Assembly: GCF_042477335.2 (NCBI RefSeq)
Contig: NC_091263.1
Coordinates: 17,519,501-17,583,500 of the forward strand
Length of the DNA: 64,000 nucleotides
Reading direction: 5' to 3'
From: Ovis canadensis
Taxonomy: Eukaryota; Chordata; Mammalia; Artiodactyla; Bovidae
The position numbers and the translations under genes are program-made. The notes beneath the pieces were generated by a model. It ran no database searches. It was not told the DNA's origin and saw only the letters and a list, made by a program, of their open reading frames with translations. Below are positions 45,366 to 57,689 of the stretch, one piece after another. How positions within the stretch are numbered: position 1 is the stretch's first letter; every line of letters starts with the position of its first letter.

Positions 45366-46274
45366 CACGGCTGGAAGCCCTTGGCAGAGAATGTTCTGGA
45401 TTGGGGGCTGTGCCTTCGCATATGCTTCCTGAGGAGAATGCTTTGAGGGTAAGGTTTAGACAGAGACTGTCTAAGACTTGTCCTTGTTACAGAGTTGTCA
45501 GGACCCCCAAATCTGTTAAATCATCCTTTTGTCAGATCTCATTCTAAGCAGCAAGTCTGCTGCAAAGGAGAAAGTTCTTTAAGCCAAAAATTCTAAGCAC
45601 TGTTTTTGCTGTTGACAAAACTGATACCCATTACGACTCCTTCTGTTGCTTTGAAGGTGGATGATGGGAATTGTCCCCCCTCAAAACAATTTTCTTAGAC
45701 TGTAACAAAGATCGTCTGTCTCACTGACAACATATATATGCTTCCTGTTTCCAAACCAGTGAATTCAAATCCCATAGCTGTTACACTTGTATTAAATTTT
45801 GCTACAAGCATTTTCCTATCTTGTACAGTGTGGATTAATCCATGCTTATGACTTCAAATCAAGAAAAACATTGTATCCCAAATAGTTTACATGGTTTCTT
45901 TCTAGAAACACACCAGAAGGCTAAGAACAGTTAACCCTGTAAAGTATTGGTGGTCAGCTAAATAAGTCATGTTGGAAAAAAGACAGTACTTAACCTTATT
46001 CAATGGATATGAAAAGTGTTAAAAACTTACAAGCAATCCAGATTCCATTTTTAATTTTGGGAGTGACTGAACTGAACTGAAACACAAGTAAGGAAATTCT
46101 TGGTTAACAGGGAAGATTCTGCTGACTTCACTCAAAATCTTGAAAGATTTGATGTATAACATTTGTTACATTGACTTTACTAGGCCAAAAAATTAACTCT
46201 CAGTCTGTGTGGGGAAGGGACCCCACCAGTTAATACATTCAGACCCCAGAGTGAGAGGTATGGGGTCATGCTTT
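45366..46274. other. No gene seen; a 20-base BovB-like tail at 46,062-46,081
   Basis: The word agtgactgaactgaactgaa at 46,062-46,081 looks like the last bases of a BovB or Bov-A element with no body attached. The rest is unrecognised AT-rich sequence. Confidence 0.45.
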
Positions 46275-46505
46275 ATTTCTGAGGTTGGCAGACTTTTTCT
46301 GCAAAGGGCCAGATAGTAAACATCTTTGGCTGGTGAGCTATACAGTCTCTGCCTCAGTCACTCAGTCACACTGTTGTAGTGTGGGAGCTGCCATAGACAA
46401 CCTATAGATAAATGGATGTGGTTGTATTCCAATAAAATTTTGTTCAAAAAAACAAAATTGGCCTCAGACCCTAATGTGCCCACCTTTATGTAACTTACCC
46501 CAGGC
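46275..46505. mobile_element. MER1-group (hAT-Charlie) DNA transposon
   Basis: The words 'ggcagactttttctgcaaag', 'ggccagatagtaaacatctt', 'gccatagacaacctatagat' and 'gttgtattccaataaaattt' match a common non-autonomous hAT element of placental mammals. The exact subfamily is not resolved by eye. Confidence 0.7.
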
Positions 46506-47659
46506 AGCTTTATCATGGGCAAGTGCAGAGTTCTTGTGATTTTTTAAAATTTTTTTGCAATGATGAGGATTATTTATGGAACAACAGGACCATCTTCAAA
46601 GACTCCAGGTGGGGAATCATTGCAGGCTGCACTTACGTGCTGGTCTACAGACCATCACCAAGCTAACAGGGAGAGGGTACCCTATATATACTGTGTATTA
46701 AGACGTGATGCAGTGTTCATGAAAATGATATCATAGGGTCTGTTAGGTTACTATGAGAATACCAAGTAACTCTTTAATATTTTCTAGATTTCAGGTTTGG
46801 TTGGTGAAGAATTTAGATTGGGGAAAAAAAAAGAAATCAGCCATTTCAGAGGATTGGTTCCCTGGAATCAGACCAGTGTTGTGTGGTGGCCTGCTGGTCA
46901 GAAGGTCATCAGATACTCTGACCTCTGACCCCAGTAGCACCTGACGAGGTCTTGTTCAGTAGGTTCTGGGCCTTCCTGTTGGAGTTTTCCAGTGTAGGGC
47001 TCTGTTACTAGGCCTGATATGAGGTCAGAATGAGTGATGGTTCCTGCAAATGGAGAGAGAGAAACGGTTAGGGGTCATGCCAGCATGATCAGACTGTGAT
47101 CCTTCCCACCAGCCTGCTGGTCGCCTGCAGTCAAGAAAGATAAATCTGCAGGAGATCTGTGGGCAGGCTCGCAGCTGGGATGGGAGAAGGGCCACATGCC
47201 GCGAGGAGCTCAAGAATGAAGGTGCCTCAAGCACATCTCATGGGACATGTGAGGCTCTAAAGACAGAGTCTCAGATTCCCTGCATGAAGTTTCTGCTGTG
47301 ATCAATTAGCCACGTTTTCTTCAGTTCTAAAAACCAACACACATGCACACACACATTCACACACACATACACACAAAGAAAGAAGCTTTTACATTTGCCT
47401 TTCATACAAACAAGGGTCATATGAAAGAGTTTACAAGTAAACCCTCTACTGCCCTGATACAAAGTGCCTGTTATATATACAGAACTGATTTCGTCATGGG
47501 ACTAGGTTGAAGAAAACTCAGTGTAATACTTCTGTGATGTCTGGCATGGCCTACTCCTCTATTTCCAGAAAGCATTAAAAAGAATTAAAGACAGATAAAG
47601 CTTTTCAGCTGCAGTAGAGCCAGCTCTCTATTTATCTGTAAAAGAGGCTAGTGAGCTAC
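46506..47659. other. No gene seen; CA-rich tract 47,336-47,376
   Basis: Unique sequence apart from an irregular CA repeat (acacatgcacacacacattc and similar). No gene is supported. Confidence 0.45.
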
Positions 47660-47870
47660 TTACCTATTGCTGCATAAAAAAATCACTCGCAAACTTAACA
47701 GCTTAACAAACAATACAAACCTCTTATTGCACACACTTTCCACAGGTCAGGAAGTCAGGCAGCTCATCTGCGTGGTCAGATGTCAACTAGGACTGCAGGG
47801 AGAAATGCAGCCGCTGGGTCCGTTTTATCTGGAAGGGGTAGAGGTTGGAGTTGAGGGTGGATTTTGATAG
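47660..47870. mobile_element. Old interspersed repeat, family not assigned
   Basis: The words 'acctattgctgcataaaaaa', 'cacaggtcaggaagtcaggc' and a 'ggactgcagggagaaatgca' block resemble a common mammalian repeat with an 'attgctgcataacaaattac' start. I cannot name the family with confidence. Confidence 0.35.
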
Positions 47871-48194
47871 AAAGATAAGCCGCCCTACCCGAGGTCCCAG
47901 ACTTCAGAACTTGGCTTGCCTATAAACATTCCCATTTTATGAAATCATGCGGATGTGAAATTTTGTGATACAAGTTATTATTGCTTTACTTGATGAGTAA
48001 AATTTAAAACAGTGTGAACCCCATCCCATAGTAAAAATTTTAGCAAGAATGACAATTTCAAGTTTGGGGGCTAAGTGCATTGTAAACTGTTTATACTGTT
48101 GGTAAATGGGATGGGGGTAGGAGGGTACCACTTTGGAAAAACATGAACACCCACTATTCTTTTTCAGGATTATTCTAAAATATGTAAGGTCTTC

Positions 48195-48315
48195 AAGACA
48201 CACTCGCCCCTCCCTAGGAAGCAACAAGACACACTCGCCCCTCCCTAGGAAGCAACAAGACACACTCGCCCCTCCCTAGGAAGCAACAAGACACGCTCGC
48301 CCCTCCCTAGGAAGC
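48195..48315. repeat. 31-bp tandem repeat, four units
   Basis: Units of exactly 31 bases start at 48,195, 48,226, 48,257 and 48,288. Each reads aagacacactcgcccctccc and then taggaagcaac. Unit 4 has one substitution (cacgctc) and is cut short after aggaagca. Units 1-3 are identical. Confidence 0.97.
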
Positions 48316-48444
48316 AGTCATTCTTGTCTTGCCACCAGTAGTACTCCAACTTGCATACCGAAACCACCTCTTTTGTCCCCAGTGTGGACATGGTCATCCT
48401 TCAGTTGAGGTACTTCTCAGGCATTGTTGTTGTCATTTCTTCCT

Positions 48445-48650
48445 ATTATACCACTTATCCAGCACTTACTGGGGCCAGGCATTGACCTGAATGTTTTGCT
48501 TCTCTGTTATCTCATTTAATTATCCTCACAAAATCTTATAAGGTATCACCTCATTTGCCCATTCAGCTAATTGAGTTTCAGAGGCTAAGACAGTTTGTGG
48601 TAGAACTGAGATTGAAATACATTCTAACCACTATAAAGCCCTCCCCTTTT
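48445..48650 (-). mobile_element. MIR SINE
   Basis: The words 'cagcacttactggggccagg', 'gttatctcatttaattatcc' and 'taaggtatcacctcatttgc' are the reverse complement of MIR. Confidence 0.75.
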
Positions 48651-49229
48651 TTCCAAAGTATGGGGTCCATCAGATTGAGAGCAGTAGAATGAATATCTTT
48701 GGCTTTTGGTCTCATATCTCTAGGTTAAATTAAATCATGTGTTTCTTGATTCTTACATCATGCTATGGAGGTGTTTTTCTGCTGCTTTAAAAATCATTCT
48801 TAAACCCAGACATGCCTCCTCACTTCTGGACACAGACATTTCCTGTCCTGTAATGCCTTTGCATGCACATAAATACCCAGCCTTTCTCTGAACATGGGTC
48901 TCCTTTGAGATTGAATTCACAAATATCTCAAAGAATGGATCTCTGGACAGTAAGTGACCGACTTAGTTTTACAGAGGAGAATCCAGTCTCTTGTAACAAA
49001 GAGAAGTAGGACTGATAATTCTTGTGAAGGCAGTTTGGAAGGAATGCATCCACGGCCAACTCTATTCTACCCTCCAACACTGACTCCTTGGTCAACTGGT
49101 AAATGGGTTCAGCCGATACGGGTTTTCTCATTTGCTGGGCTTACAAACCCACGTCAGTCTTCAACAAGGCCCTCTTCTTGGTCTCGCCTCATTGAATCAG
49201 TCTTCAAAAGTGCCAGAAAGAACAAGCTT

Positions 49230-49440
49230 TTAAATCAGGCCACACTGAGTTGGAATCCTGGCTCAGAAACTCCATGGCTGTGTGTGCTGGTTGAGAAATT
49301 ACTTACATTTTCAGTACAGGAGCCTCCACCTCTGCATATAGAAGTGGTGCTACCTAAAGGCTAAATAAAGCAAACAAAAATACTCAGTATAGTGTCAGGA
49401 GACTGGTAGATCCCCAGTAGTTATTGCTGCATTAATTTGC
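49230..49440 (+). mobile_element. MIR SINE
   Basis: The words 'gttggaatcctggctcagaa', 'ggttgagaaattacttacat' and 'gtagatccccagtagttatt' follow the MIR layout in the sense direction. Confidence 0.65.
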
Positions 49441-50859
49441 TCATAAAAATATCAGGGATGCAGCAAGCATCAGACAATGTGCAAAATAGCTATTAAGCTA
49501 GAGTGGACTTTTCTCGCCTTCTAAGCCTGCAGATTGGTGGCTGTGAGTATTGTTCAGGGGCTCCCGGGGGTCAGGCTGTGGATTCTGCGGTGCTCTGGGC
49601 TCTTCCCTCATGTTGGCGGGATACATTCTGAAGTCCAAGGTGTCAACATTCATGTGCCAGGTGAGAGCAAGAGGAGGTCTCAGCTGCTTCCCGTTACCAG
49701 GAAAACAGAAAGATCACGCAGAGTTTCCCCAGCGGTTTTGCCCTGGTGTCTCCTCAGCCAGGGTGTTTCATCCAGCTATTCCTGGCTGTAAGACCAGAGA
49801 AGTGACGATCTAGCTTTCCCAGCTGTGACAGAAGACATGGAAAGGACCCACATCGTCTCATTTGGGGACGAGAGCAGCATGGGAGTGAGGGTCTGGGAAG
49901 CATAAAGTGGGCGGCGCTGGTGTTGTCGATGCACAGTGGGAGGAAATAACTGCACAGAGCGGGTCTGTGGCTTAGCGATCAGAGGAGACTCAGTGTCTGA
50001 GAAAGACGCTGAAGAGCAGTGCTAAGAGCGAAGGGACAGGGGTTTCAGGCAGTAGAAGTGGATGCAGTGAATGATATTTGGGACTTGGTGGGCCCCGCGT
50101 GGGTTTGTCTGTGGTGGGGCATGATGTCGTTGGTGGCAGTCAAGAGTGTTGAGGCCGGAAGGATCCATTTTAAAGGGCCTTATGCTTGGTAGAAAGCCAT
50201 TTGGACTTGATCTTGCAGGTGAGTCGGTACCAGGTGGCTCTGCTCAGGGAAGAGCGCACTTAGGTGTTGACCTGGAGGGAAGACGTGCTAGCTGCAGGTC
50301 ACGGATAACGGGGGCTGGGGGTGGGGCCTGGAGGAGGTTAAGAGGAGACGAGAGACATTCAGGTAGTGAGCCTGGCATCCTGTGTCCTGAGCTGCCTGAA
50401 GAGTAACAGACAGGGAAAAGTTTAAAGGAAGCCTGATATGTCGGCTTGGGTGCTGGTGATGCCATTGCATAGAGAAGCAGTCCTGGGAAGGAGCAGGCTG
50501 GTGGGGAGGGAGTGATGGCTGTGGTTTTAGATACACAGAACTGCATGGGTCAGGACTTCTGGAGGTTGGGTCTCAGTCCGCAGGTCACAAGAGAGTGTGG
50601 TGAAGGTACAGGTACAGCGCACTAGCGGAGATCAGCCCAGGGCCGCGGACGGAGGTGTGGACCCAGAATGCAGGGGCGGCTTAGACGGGGCAGCTGGGGG
50701 GGGGGGGGCGGGGTGTCCCCAGGAGCTTCGGGCTGGGGGACCCACTGGTTCTCCCCCTTCTAACTTCTCATTTGCTCTTTCTCTAACGTGTCCCCCCTTT
50801 TGAAAGGTACCCTTATCTAGACCCCTAATTTATTTATTTGTTTGTTTGTATTTATTTTT
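49441..50859. other. No gene seen; G-rich tract near 50,697-50,715
   Basis: Short frames occur at 49,534-49,813 and 50,146-50,546 on both strands and have no recognisable domain. A G-run at 50,695-50,708 followed by cggggtg may form a G-quadruplex. A stretch at about 50,160-50,220 may be an old interspersed repeat. Confidence 0.4.
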
Positions 50860-51030
50860 GATGTGGACCATTTTTAAAGTCTTTATTAAATTTGTCGCAA
50901 CATTATTTCTGTTCTTCTGTTTTGGTTTTCTGGGTGCGAGGCATGTGGGATCTTAGGTCCCTGACCAGGGATCAAACCCGCATTCCCTGCACAGGAAGGC
51001 AGGGTCCTAACCACTGATCCTCCAGAGGAG
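50860..51030 (-). mobile_element. CHR-type SINE
   Basis: On the plus strand it starts with the reverse-complemented tail (atgtggaccatttttaaagt, then ctttattaaatttg) and continues to 'gggatcttaggtccctgacc' and 'cctaaccactgatcctccag'. Confidence 0.88.
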
Positions 51031-51182
51031 TTGCTAGACCCTGATTTATTCATCTGATGTTAATAGATTTATCTAATTTATTTATCTGAACTGTTCTACT
51101 TTTCTACTTAGGTTTGTACAAAGTAGCAAGTCATCTTCCCTATGAAAGTTTTTCGAATATAAAAGAACTACTAGATTTTTTC

Positions 51183-51421
51183 TGACTGCTGCTGCTGCTA
51201 AGTCACTTCAGTCATGTCTGACTCTGTGTGACCCCATAGATGGCAGCCTACCAGGTTCCCCCGTCCCTGGGATTCTCCAGGCGGGAACACTGGAGTGGGT
51301 TGCCATTTCCTTCTCCAGTGCATGAAAGTGAAAAGTGAAAGGGAAGTCACCCAGTCGTGTCCGACTCTTAGTGACCCCATGGACTGCAGCCCACCAGGCT
51401 CCTCTGTCCATGGGATTTTCC
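51183..51421 (-). mobile_element. Bov-A2 dimeric SINE
   Basis: Two BovB-3'-derived monomers in tandem: the first with 'catgtctgactctgtgtgac' and 'ccatagatggcagcctacca', the second with 'cagtcgtgtccgactcttag' and 'ccatggactgcagcccacca'. They are joined by the family's linker 'gcatgaaagtgaaaagtgaa'. A short (GCT)n lies at the left end. Confidence 0.93.
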
Positions 51422-51429
51422 CAAAAGCA

Positions 51430-51825
51430 ATATGCTCATTGTAAGAAAAATCAGAACATTCTCATAGGTAAGAACAAGAAGCAAACCCTCATAACCCTAC
51501 CAACCCAGCAATCACAGCTGCCAGTGTCCTGGGGTGTATTTTTCTAGGCCAGTATTTTTAGACACACACACACAAACACAGATACAGCGAGACAAACAAT
51601 GCTCTGCGTGTGCAGTATTGCAGCGTACTTTCTCGAGTAGCGCAATGTAAAGTATCTCTGTGTTAATGCACGCCTAGCAGCAGCGCTTTTCATGGATGAC
51701 TGTTCTTCTCAGTGTCCGTCTAAGTGTAAGCAGCTGTTTACTTAATGTTGGACATTGGGTTGCTTCTGGTTTCCCCCTATTATAAACAGGGCTGTGGTGA
51801 ACTCGCTTGTAGATAAATGTTGGCA
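51430..51825 (-). mobile_element. Possible old L1 fragment
   Basis: The words 'gttggacattgggttgcttc' and 'cctattataaacagggctgt' resemble the reverse complement of the L1 3' region. The left part is unassigned and carries a short CA run at about 51,562-51,575. Confidence 0.4.
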
Positions 51826-51829
51826 GGGA

Positions 51830-51947
51830 AGTGTTTTTGGTGAAGAATCCACCTGCCAATGTAAGAGATGTGTGTTCAATCCCTCGGTCAGGAAGATTGC
51901 CCCAGAAAGGAAATGGCAACCTGCTTCAGTCCTTGCCTCGGAAATCA
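51830..51947 (+). mobile_element. Diverged Bov-tA SINE
   Basis: The words 'gtgaagaatccacctgccaa', 'gttcaatccctcggtcagga' and 'ggaaatggcaacctgcttca' identify a Bov-tA whose right half ends early in a microsatellite. Confidence 0.8.
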
Positions 51948-51997
51948 CACACGCACGCACACGCACGCACATGCTCGCACGCACACACGCACGCGTC
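51946..51997. repeat. CA/CG-rich microsatellite
   Basis: An irregular run of CACA and CGCA units (acacacgcacgcacacgcac and similar) at the end of the preceding SINE. SINE tails often seed such repeats. Confidence 0.9.
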
Positions 51998-53883
51998 AGC
52001 GTTGGGAAGTGTCTGGGATGAAGGTTAGAAAGGAATGGTTTGTCTCCCCGCACCCTTTGCAGAGTTGTCCTTGACCTCCCCACCCCACAGTGGCATCTTG
52101 GAGACCTGACTGTGGATGTCTCCTCCTACATGAAGGACCTCTTTTCTGCACTTGGCCTATTTTCCTGAGCCAGAGGATTTCCTTGGGAGCCTCCAAGTGG
52201 TTTGGAGTGTTGTGAAGGGAGAAACAGAAGCAGAGGTCAAACAGGACAGTGGGGCAAGCTGATGATACGTTTCCAGTAAGGGACCAGTTCATCACTGGAG
52301 GAGCATCCATGTCTGCATCAAGGGAAGAGACAGGTGGAATTGCTGAGGTGGGAAAGTTCAGCTCCCTGCCCAAGATCATTTCCTGTTAGTGGAGGCTGTT
52401 AAGCTTTGGCTGTGACCCAGCAGTCTTATCTGGAGACCTTCAGCATTTTTAGATTCTCCTTCGGCAGGAGTGGTTAAGTGAGCTCGTGTTAGAATGAGAG
52501 GTTCCTCCCAGTGACCTCCAGGCTGTTGATAAGTGTACGAATTCACTCTTCAACCCGAGTGGTCTACTATGAAAGTTTATTGTACGGTGTTCAGGTGATT
52601 ACCATTTAAAGCCATTTTCTGTGTATATTTGTGTGAATCACTCCATAGAGTAGATTGAAATCTGAAGTTATTTTTCCACTTCAGTTCCTTTGTCCACGAA
52701 TAGCGCTTCGGTGAGAAAAGACATCAGTGTTGTTGATTGTTGCTACTTTTGTTTTCTTAGAGCTGGGAGCTCTTTCTATCAGTACAAATTCCACTTCTTT
52801 ATGAAAAATCGGAGAGTCACATGTCACCTGTGTATCCAGGCTTACTCCAAATGACACCGTGGTCTACCTCCTGCAGAAATTGCTTCAGTTCTAATCTATT
52901 TCCTCATTTCTTATATTTTGGACTTTCTTTAAATAGATTTTCCTGTTTCCTCTTTCTTTGGGGCTAAATGCCTTAAGGAGAAAGTACAGGCAGACAGCTG
53001 AATAATTTTTCCCTCTAAATAAAAGATCACAGAAGATGCCCGAGGAGATCTGGACCCCGGGAAAACTAAAATGAGGGCTTTAATTCAGTCTTCTGGGACT
53101 ATTTTACATTTTGGGGAGTGGTTTGAGCCTCTTCTTTCTTCCCTTTAAGTATTTTGTCAGTGAGAACTAATTTAATTTTCTAAAGCTACCATAATGGCAG
53201 AATGTGATTAATAAATAAAGAATGTAGGGGTTTTGATTCAGGGGAATTTGACTGTATCATATTGGGTTTTTCAGCATGAAGCTTTTATTCAACTGTGGGA
53301 AAATATGTAAAAGGAAACCAAGTTCTGCTTTTTGGATTTCATGTGGAAAATATGAACATATGGAGCTGCCCGCTACCCTCAGTGCTCCCTGATTGTTTTG
53401 TAGCCTTGACTGTCTTTCTCCAGCACTGGTATGTGAGTTTGTGGTCATCTCTCCTTGACAGTTAGCAGTAGGCACCAAAGAGCTATACATCCTTCCTTCA
53501 AAATATATTGGTTTCACCAGGTAGAGAGCGTTGTGGGCAATACCTAATCAGTTGGAATCAATGCAGAGATGCACAGTGAAGAGAGAAAGCTCCTGGACCC
53601 TGGACTTCAGAGACTCATGACTCTGGAACTAGCACAGAGGCTCTGGGCAGCATTTGTCAACCTGGGCTTTGCCCTGCTAGCAGAGGAGCTAGGCTGAGAG
53701 GCAAGGCTGCTGACTTTTGATGTACAACCTGCTGCTAATTTAGTGGACTTATTTGTGTAATATAAGCAAAATTTTCTCATATATATGATATAACAGTAGG
53801 AATACATGCTCCCTGATTAGACACATTCAAATAAGCGTTTAGTATCGAGCATTATAAATGCTCTGAGTGTAATGAAGTGTCAC
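51998..53883. other. No gene seen
   Basis: Unique sequence without any supported exon or named repeat. The 127-codon minus-strand frame at 51,996-52,379 has no recognisable domain. Confidence 0.45.
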
Positions 53884-54800
53884 TTAAAAAAAGATTTGAA
53901 ATACAGTTGATTTACGATGTTGTGTTATTTTCTGCTGTAGCTCAAAATGACTGTTATATATATGTACAGGCCTTTTTAAATATTCTTTTTCATTATGGTT
54001 TATCATGGAAGTGGAATATAGTTCTCTGTGCTGTACAGTAGGATCTTGTTATTTATCGATTCTATATATAAAGGCTTACGTCTGTTAACCCCGACCTCCT
54101 TTTCCACGCATCCCCTAACTACCCCCTGCTTGGCGACCACCGGTGTTCTCTGTGTCCCTGGTTCTGTCTCCATTTCATAGGCTCAATTATGTCATGGGGT
54201 TTTTAATTGAAGTGTAATTGCTTTACAGTGTTAGTTCTGCAGCCGTATGTATACATATATCCCCTCTCCCTCGTGTCGTGTTTTAGACTCCACATATAAG
54301 TGATAGCATGTGGTAACTGTATTTCTCTTTCTGACTTACTCCACTTCGTATGATAATCTCTAGGTCCATCCAGTGTTGCTACAAATGGCCTTGCTTCCTT
54401 CTTTATCATGGCTGAGTACTCTCTCACTGTGTACATGCAGCACGTCTTCTTTATCCGTTCCTCTGCTGATGGGCATTTAGGTTGCTTCCGTGTCTTGGCT
54501 GTTGTAAACAGTGCTGCAGTGAACACTGGGGTGCATGAAGTTTTTCAAATTATGGTTTTCTCCAGATATATGCCTATGAGTGGAATTGCAGGATCATATG
54601 GTAACTCTATTTGTAATTTTTTTTTTTTTAAGAAACCTCCATACTGTTCTCCAAAATGCCTGTACCAGTTTACACTTCCACCAACAGTATTAGAGGGTTC
54701 CCTTTTCACTACACTGTCTCCAGCATTTATTGTTTGTAGATTTCTTGACGATGGCCATTCTGACTGGTGTGAGGTGATATCATGTAGTTTTGATTTGAAG
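53884..54800 (-). mobile_element. L1 LINE, 3' UTR and ORF2 C-terminal part
   Basis: It begins with the reverse-complemented L1 3' end (atacagttgatttacgatgt), runs through 'agttctctgtgctgtacagt' and reaches the ORF2 C-terminal coding region. It is 5'-truncated near 54,800. Confidence 0.88.
54203..54526 (-). pseudogene. L1 ORF2 protein C-terminal remnant
   Basis: A 107-codon minus frame whose first part (MFTAALFTTAKTRKQPKC...EYSAMIKKEARPFVATLDGP) is recognisable as the C-terminal end of L1 ORF2p. The rest is the family's 3' UTR read through after the original stop decayed. The endonuclease and reverse-transcriptase domains are absent, so it is not functional. Confidence 0.82.
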
Positions 54801-55129
54801 CTGCCCTATTCTTAATAGCTTCCTTGTATCTGAAGGCATCAACTGTTAATCTCGTTTAGTAACTTAGTAAAGGCAGAGGATTAGTAGGATCTCTCTTCTC
54901 CATCCCCACCCACACCAGCTAGAGTTAAAGGCTTCGTAACCACCAGTTTCTAACAGGAAAAGTTCCAGGCGTTGCATTGGAGGTAAGTATGACCCTATTA
55001 GTAGAAGTGTAGTCTGATAGTCAGAGACTCTAAACTCTCATATGACCAGCTGCTAATTTACTGAATAAGTCTAAGACTTCTCCCTTCATTTTGTAATTTA
55101 AAAAATTAATAGGAGTAGATACTTCCAAC
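54801..55129. other. No gene seen
   Basis: Unique AT-rich sequence between the L1 and the BovB fragment. Confidence 0.45.
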
Positions 55130-55493
55130 AGTTCAGTCGCTCAGTCATGTCCGACGTTTTGCAACCCCATGGACTGAAGCACACCAGGTCTCCCTGTCTA
55201 TCACCAACTCCCGGAGCTTGCTCAAAACTCATGTCCATCAAGTCAGTGATGCCATCCAACCACCTCATCCCCTGTCATCTCCTTTTCCTCCTGCCCTTAA
55301 GCTTTCCCAGCATCAAGGTCTTCATCAATGATTCAGTTCTTCACATCAGGTGGCCAAAGTATTGGAGCTTCAGCATCAGTCCTTCCAATGAATATTCAGG
55401 ACTGATTTCCTTTAGGATGGACTAGTTGGATCTCCTTGCATTCCAAGGGACTCTCAAGAGTCTTTTCCAACACTGCAGTTCAAAAGCATGAAT
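55130..55493 (-). mobile_element. BovB LINE 3' end
   Basis: It starts 'caacagttcagtcgctcagt' and ends near 'cagttcaaaagcatgaatag', about 360 bases of the BovB 3' region. Several indels break the frame. It adjoins old L1 sequence on its right. Confidence 0.92.
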
Positions 55494-55499
55494 AGTATG

Positions 55500-56590
55500 A
55501 AAAGGCAAAAAGATACTTCCAAACACAGGCACATTTCAAATAAGCAGCCTGTACTGAGTTATAAAATTTCCCTTTTTCCTGTTCTGACAAGTAAGGAGCT
55601 TGGATGTCTTCTCTGCCATCTACATAATAAGAAAAAAGATGGACAAATGGAAAATCAACAACTCCTCTTAGATCCAGCAGAGAACCCAGATCACAGGGCA
55701 AACTGCTGCCCCTCAAACAGGAGAGGCAAGCAAACACAGTGTCATAACTTACCTGGAGCAGACGTCTCTGCAGGAACCAGTGCCAGAGTGGGAAAGCCTG
55801 ACCCATAACTCGGGTGAATCACTGGAGACTCAGTTTGGGCAAGCTTGAGGGTTGAGCCTGGTCTTTGGGGATCCCTGCACTTGCGTTCTACCTCCAGGAG
55901 CACCAGGTTCTCACAATGAAGATGGGAGAGAAATCACCATATGCTTCCAACATGGAGAGGGGTAAGGTAACCAGTCTGAAAATATGCCAGAGCGTTCTAT
56001 TCTTCTTAACAAGGCTGGCTTTCAAGGTAGACTAGCTCACCAGAGCCCAATGGACTGGTGTTTTATCGGAACCTACCTTGAGGAAGGCCCCCTCCTGCCA
56101 TCCTATCTCACCAGAGACAGGTGAGGTGGGGACTGATAAGCATGTGCAAAGGTCACAGCCTGGGGCACAGGCTCAGGAGAGATGCAGTTGCCGGACCCTG
56201 TGGACTGCTTCCCCTCCCCCACACTCACCGTCACTAAGGGCCTGCTTACTATACTGGAGTGCCTTTTACCCAGTCCATCATGTCCACCTTTCAACAAAAA
56301 AATTACAAGGCATACTATAAGACACTTTGCAGAGCCAGTTTGCAGAGACAGAGTGAGCATCAGAATGAGACTTAAATATGGTGGGGACGTTGGAATGATC
56401 AGAGTGAGTAACCCTCTAAGGACTCTAATGAATAATGTAGACAACATGCAAGAACAAATGGGCAATATAAGCAGAAAGATGCAGATTCTAAGAAAGAATT
56501 TTAAAAATGCTCTAAATCAGAATCACTGTGACAGAAATACAGAATGACTTTGATGGGCTTATTAGTAAAACTTGCTTAAGCACCTCTAGA
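55500..56590 (+). mobile_element. Old L1 LINE, 5' UTR and start of ORF1
   Basis: The words 'gagaagatgggagagaaatc'-like and 'ctcaccagagacaggtgagg', then 'caatataagcagaaagatgc', 'agaatcactgtgacagaaat' and 'gatgggcttattagtaaaac', match the 5' UTR and first ORF1 codons of old mammalian L1. Small frames (for example 56,182-56,547) are decayed remnants. Confidence 0.6.
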
Positions 56591-57689
56591 TGCAGTGAGT
56601 GTATTCATATGTCACATTTGAAATTATAAAACAAGCCTAAGCTTTATTGTTTCTATGAAAAATTTTGCTTTTCACCTAAAAATTCCAGTCCTGGCTCTGC
56701 TGTACTTTACTCTGACATGTTCAAGGAAGGGGAAAGAGAGTTTGTGGAGAAAGAGAAAGGGAAGAGAACAGTACACAGGGCCTCTGGATGTGGCACACCA
56801 CTGGAAACTGACCCAGCAAGTTGTCACACAGACATTGTCTGGTGAAAATATTTTCACCTTAATGAAAATGCATTCAGGTTTTAGCATGAAGGATGCTGAC
56901 ATTAGCTACAGAATTTGCATACCTAAAATTTGGGAGGTGTGAATATGAAAATTATAGGCAATTAAATGTTTCTAAACACTCACCAGTTTTATTTATGATT
57001 TACAGCACTTTTTTTGTCAGCATATTGTATGAGTACTTTATTTTTTCAGAGAAATCTTGCATTTCATGCATTCTTTTTGCTTGATTTTAATTGACAGTAG
57101 CCATTAACTGTGGGCCTGGTTTACACAGAGATTGCAAATAAAAAAGGAGAAACAGGGAAAAGAAATACATTAGAAGCATTTTATAATATATCAGGATGTG
57201 CAAGGCGCATCTTAAATATCCACTGTTTCATTTTATTATATTGAGATGCATCATCAAAAATACACGTTTGTGCAACTTGCTACTGTTAATCGTATATCCT
57301 GGGCATCTTTCTAAGCCATCACGAATAGATTACACTCCTTCTTTACCCATCTTACGGATGTGCGGTCTTGTTCGATCATTGCCCTGTGTATGCCTTCAAC
57401 TACATATTTGCTTTTGGGTAGAGTGCTTTGGTAAACATAATCCCACAATATATCATTGACAGTCATTCTAGTGTTTCTGTAGAGTAGATTATAAATATGC
57501 TATTACAAAAAATCAGGAATTATGGACATTTAATATGTTGGTGGTGACTGTCACATTCCCTCCAAGAAGGCTATCCCAGCCTCCTTTGCTCTGCGGGAAA
57601 TGCGACCATTTCTCACCATTTCTCACACATTTGCCATCTTGCAATGTTACCAGCCATTTAAATTTTTGTCAATCCAGTAGGATTTAATT
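56591..57689. other. No gene seen; AT-rich
   Basis: Unique sequence. The short direct repeat tttctcaccatttctcac at about 57,609-57,627 is local. No gene is supported. Confidence 0.45.
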
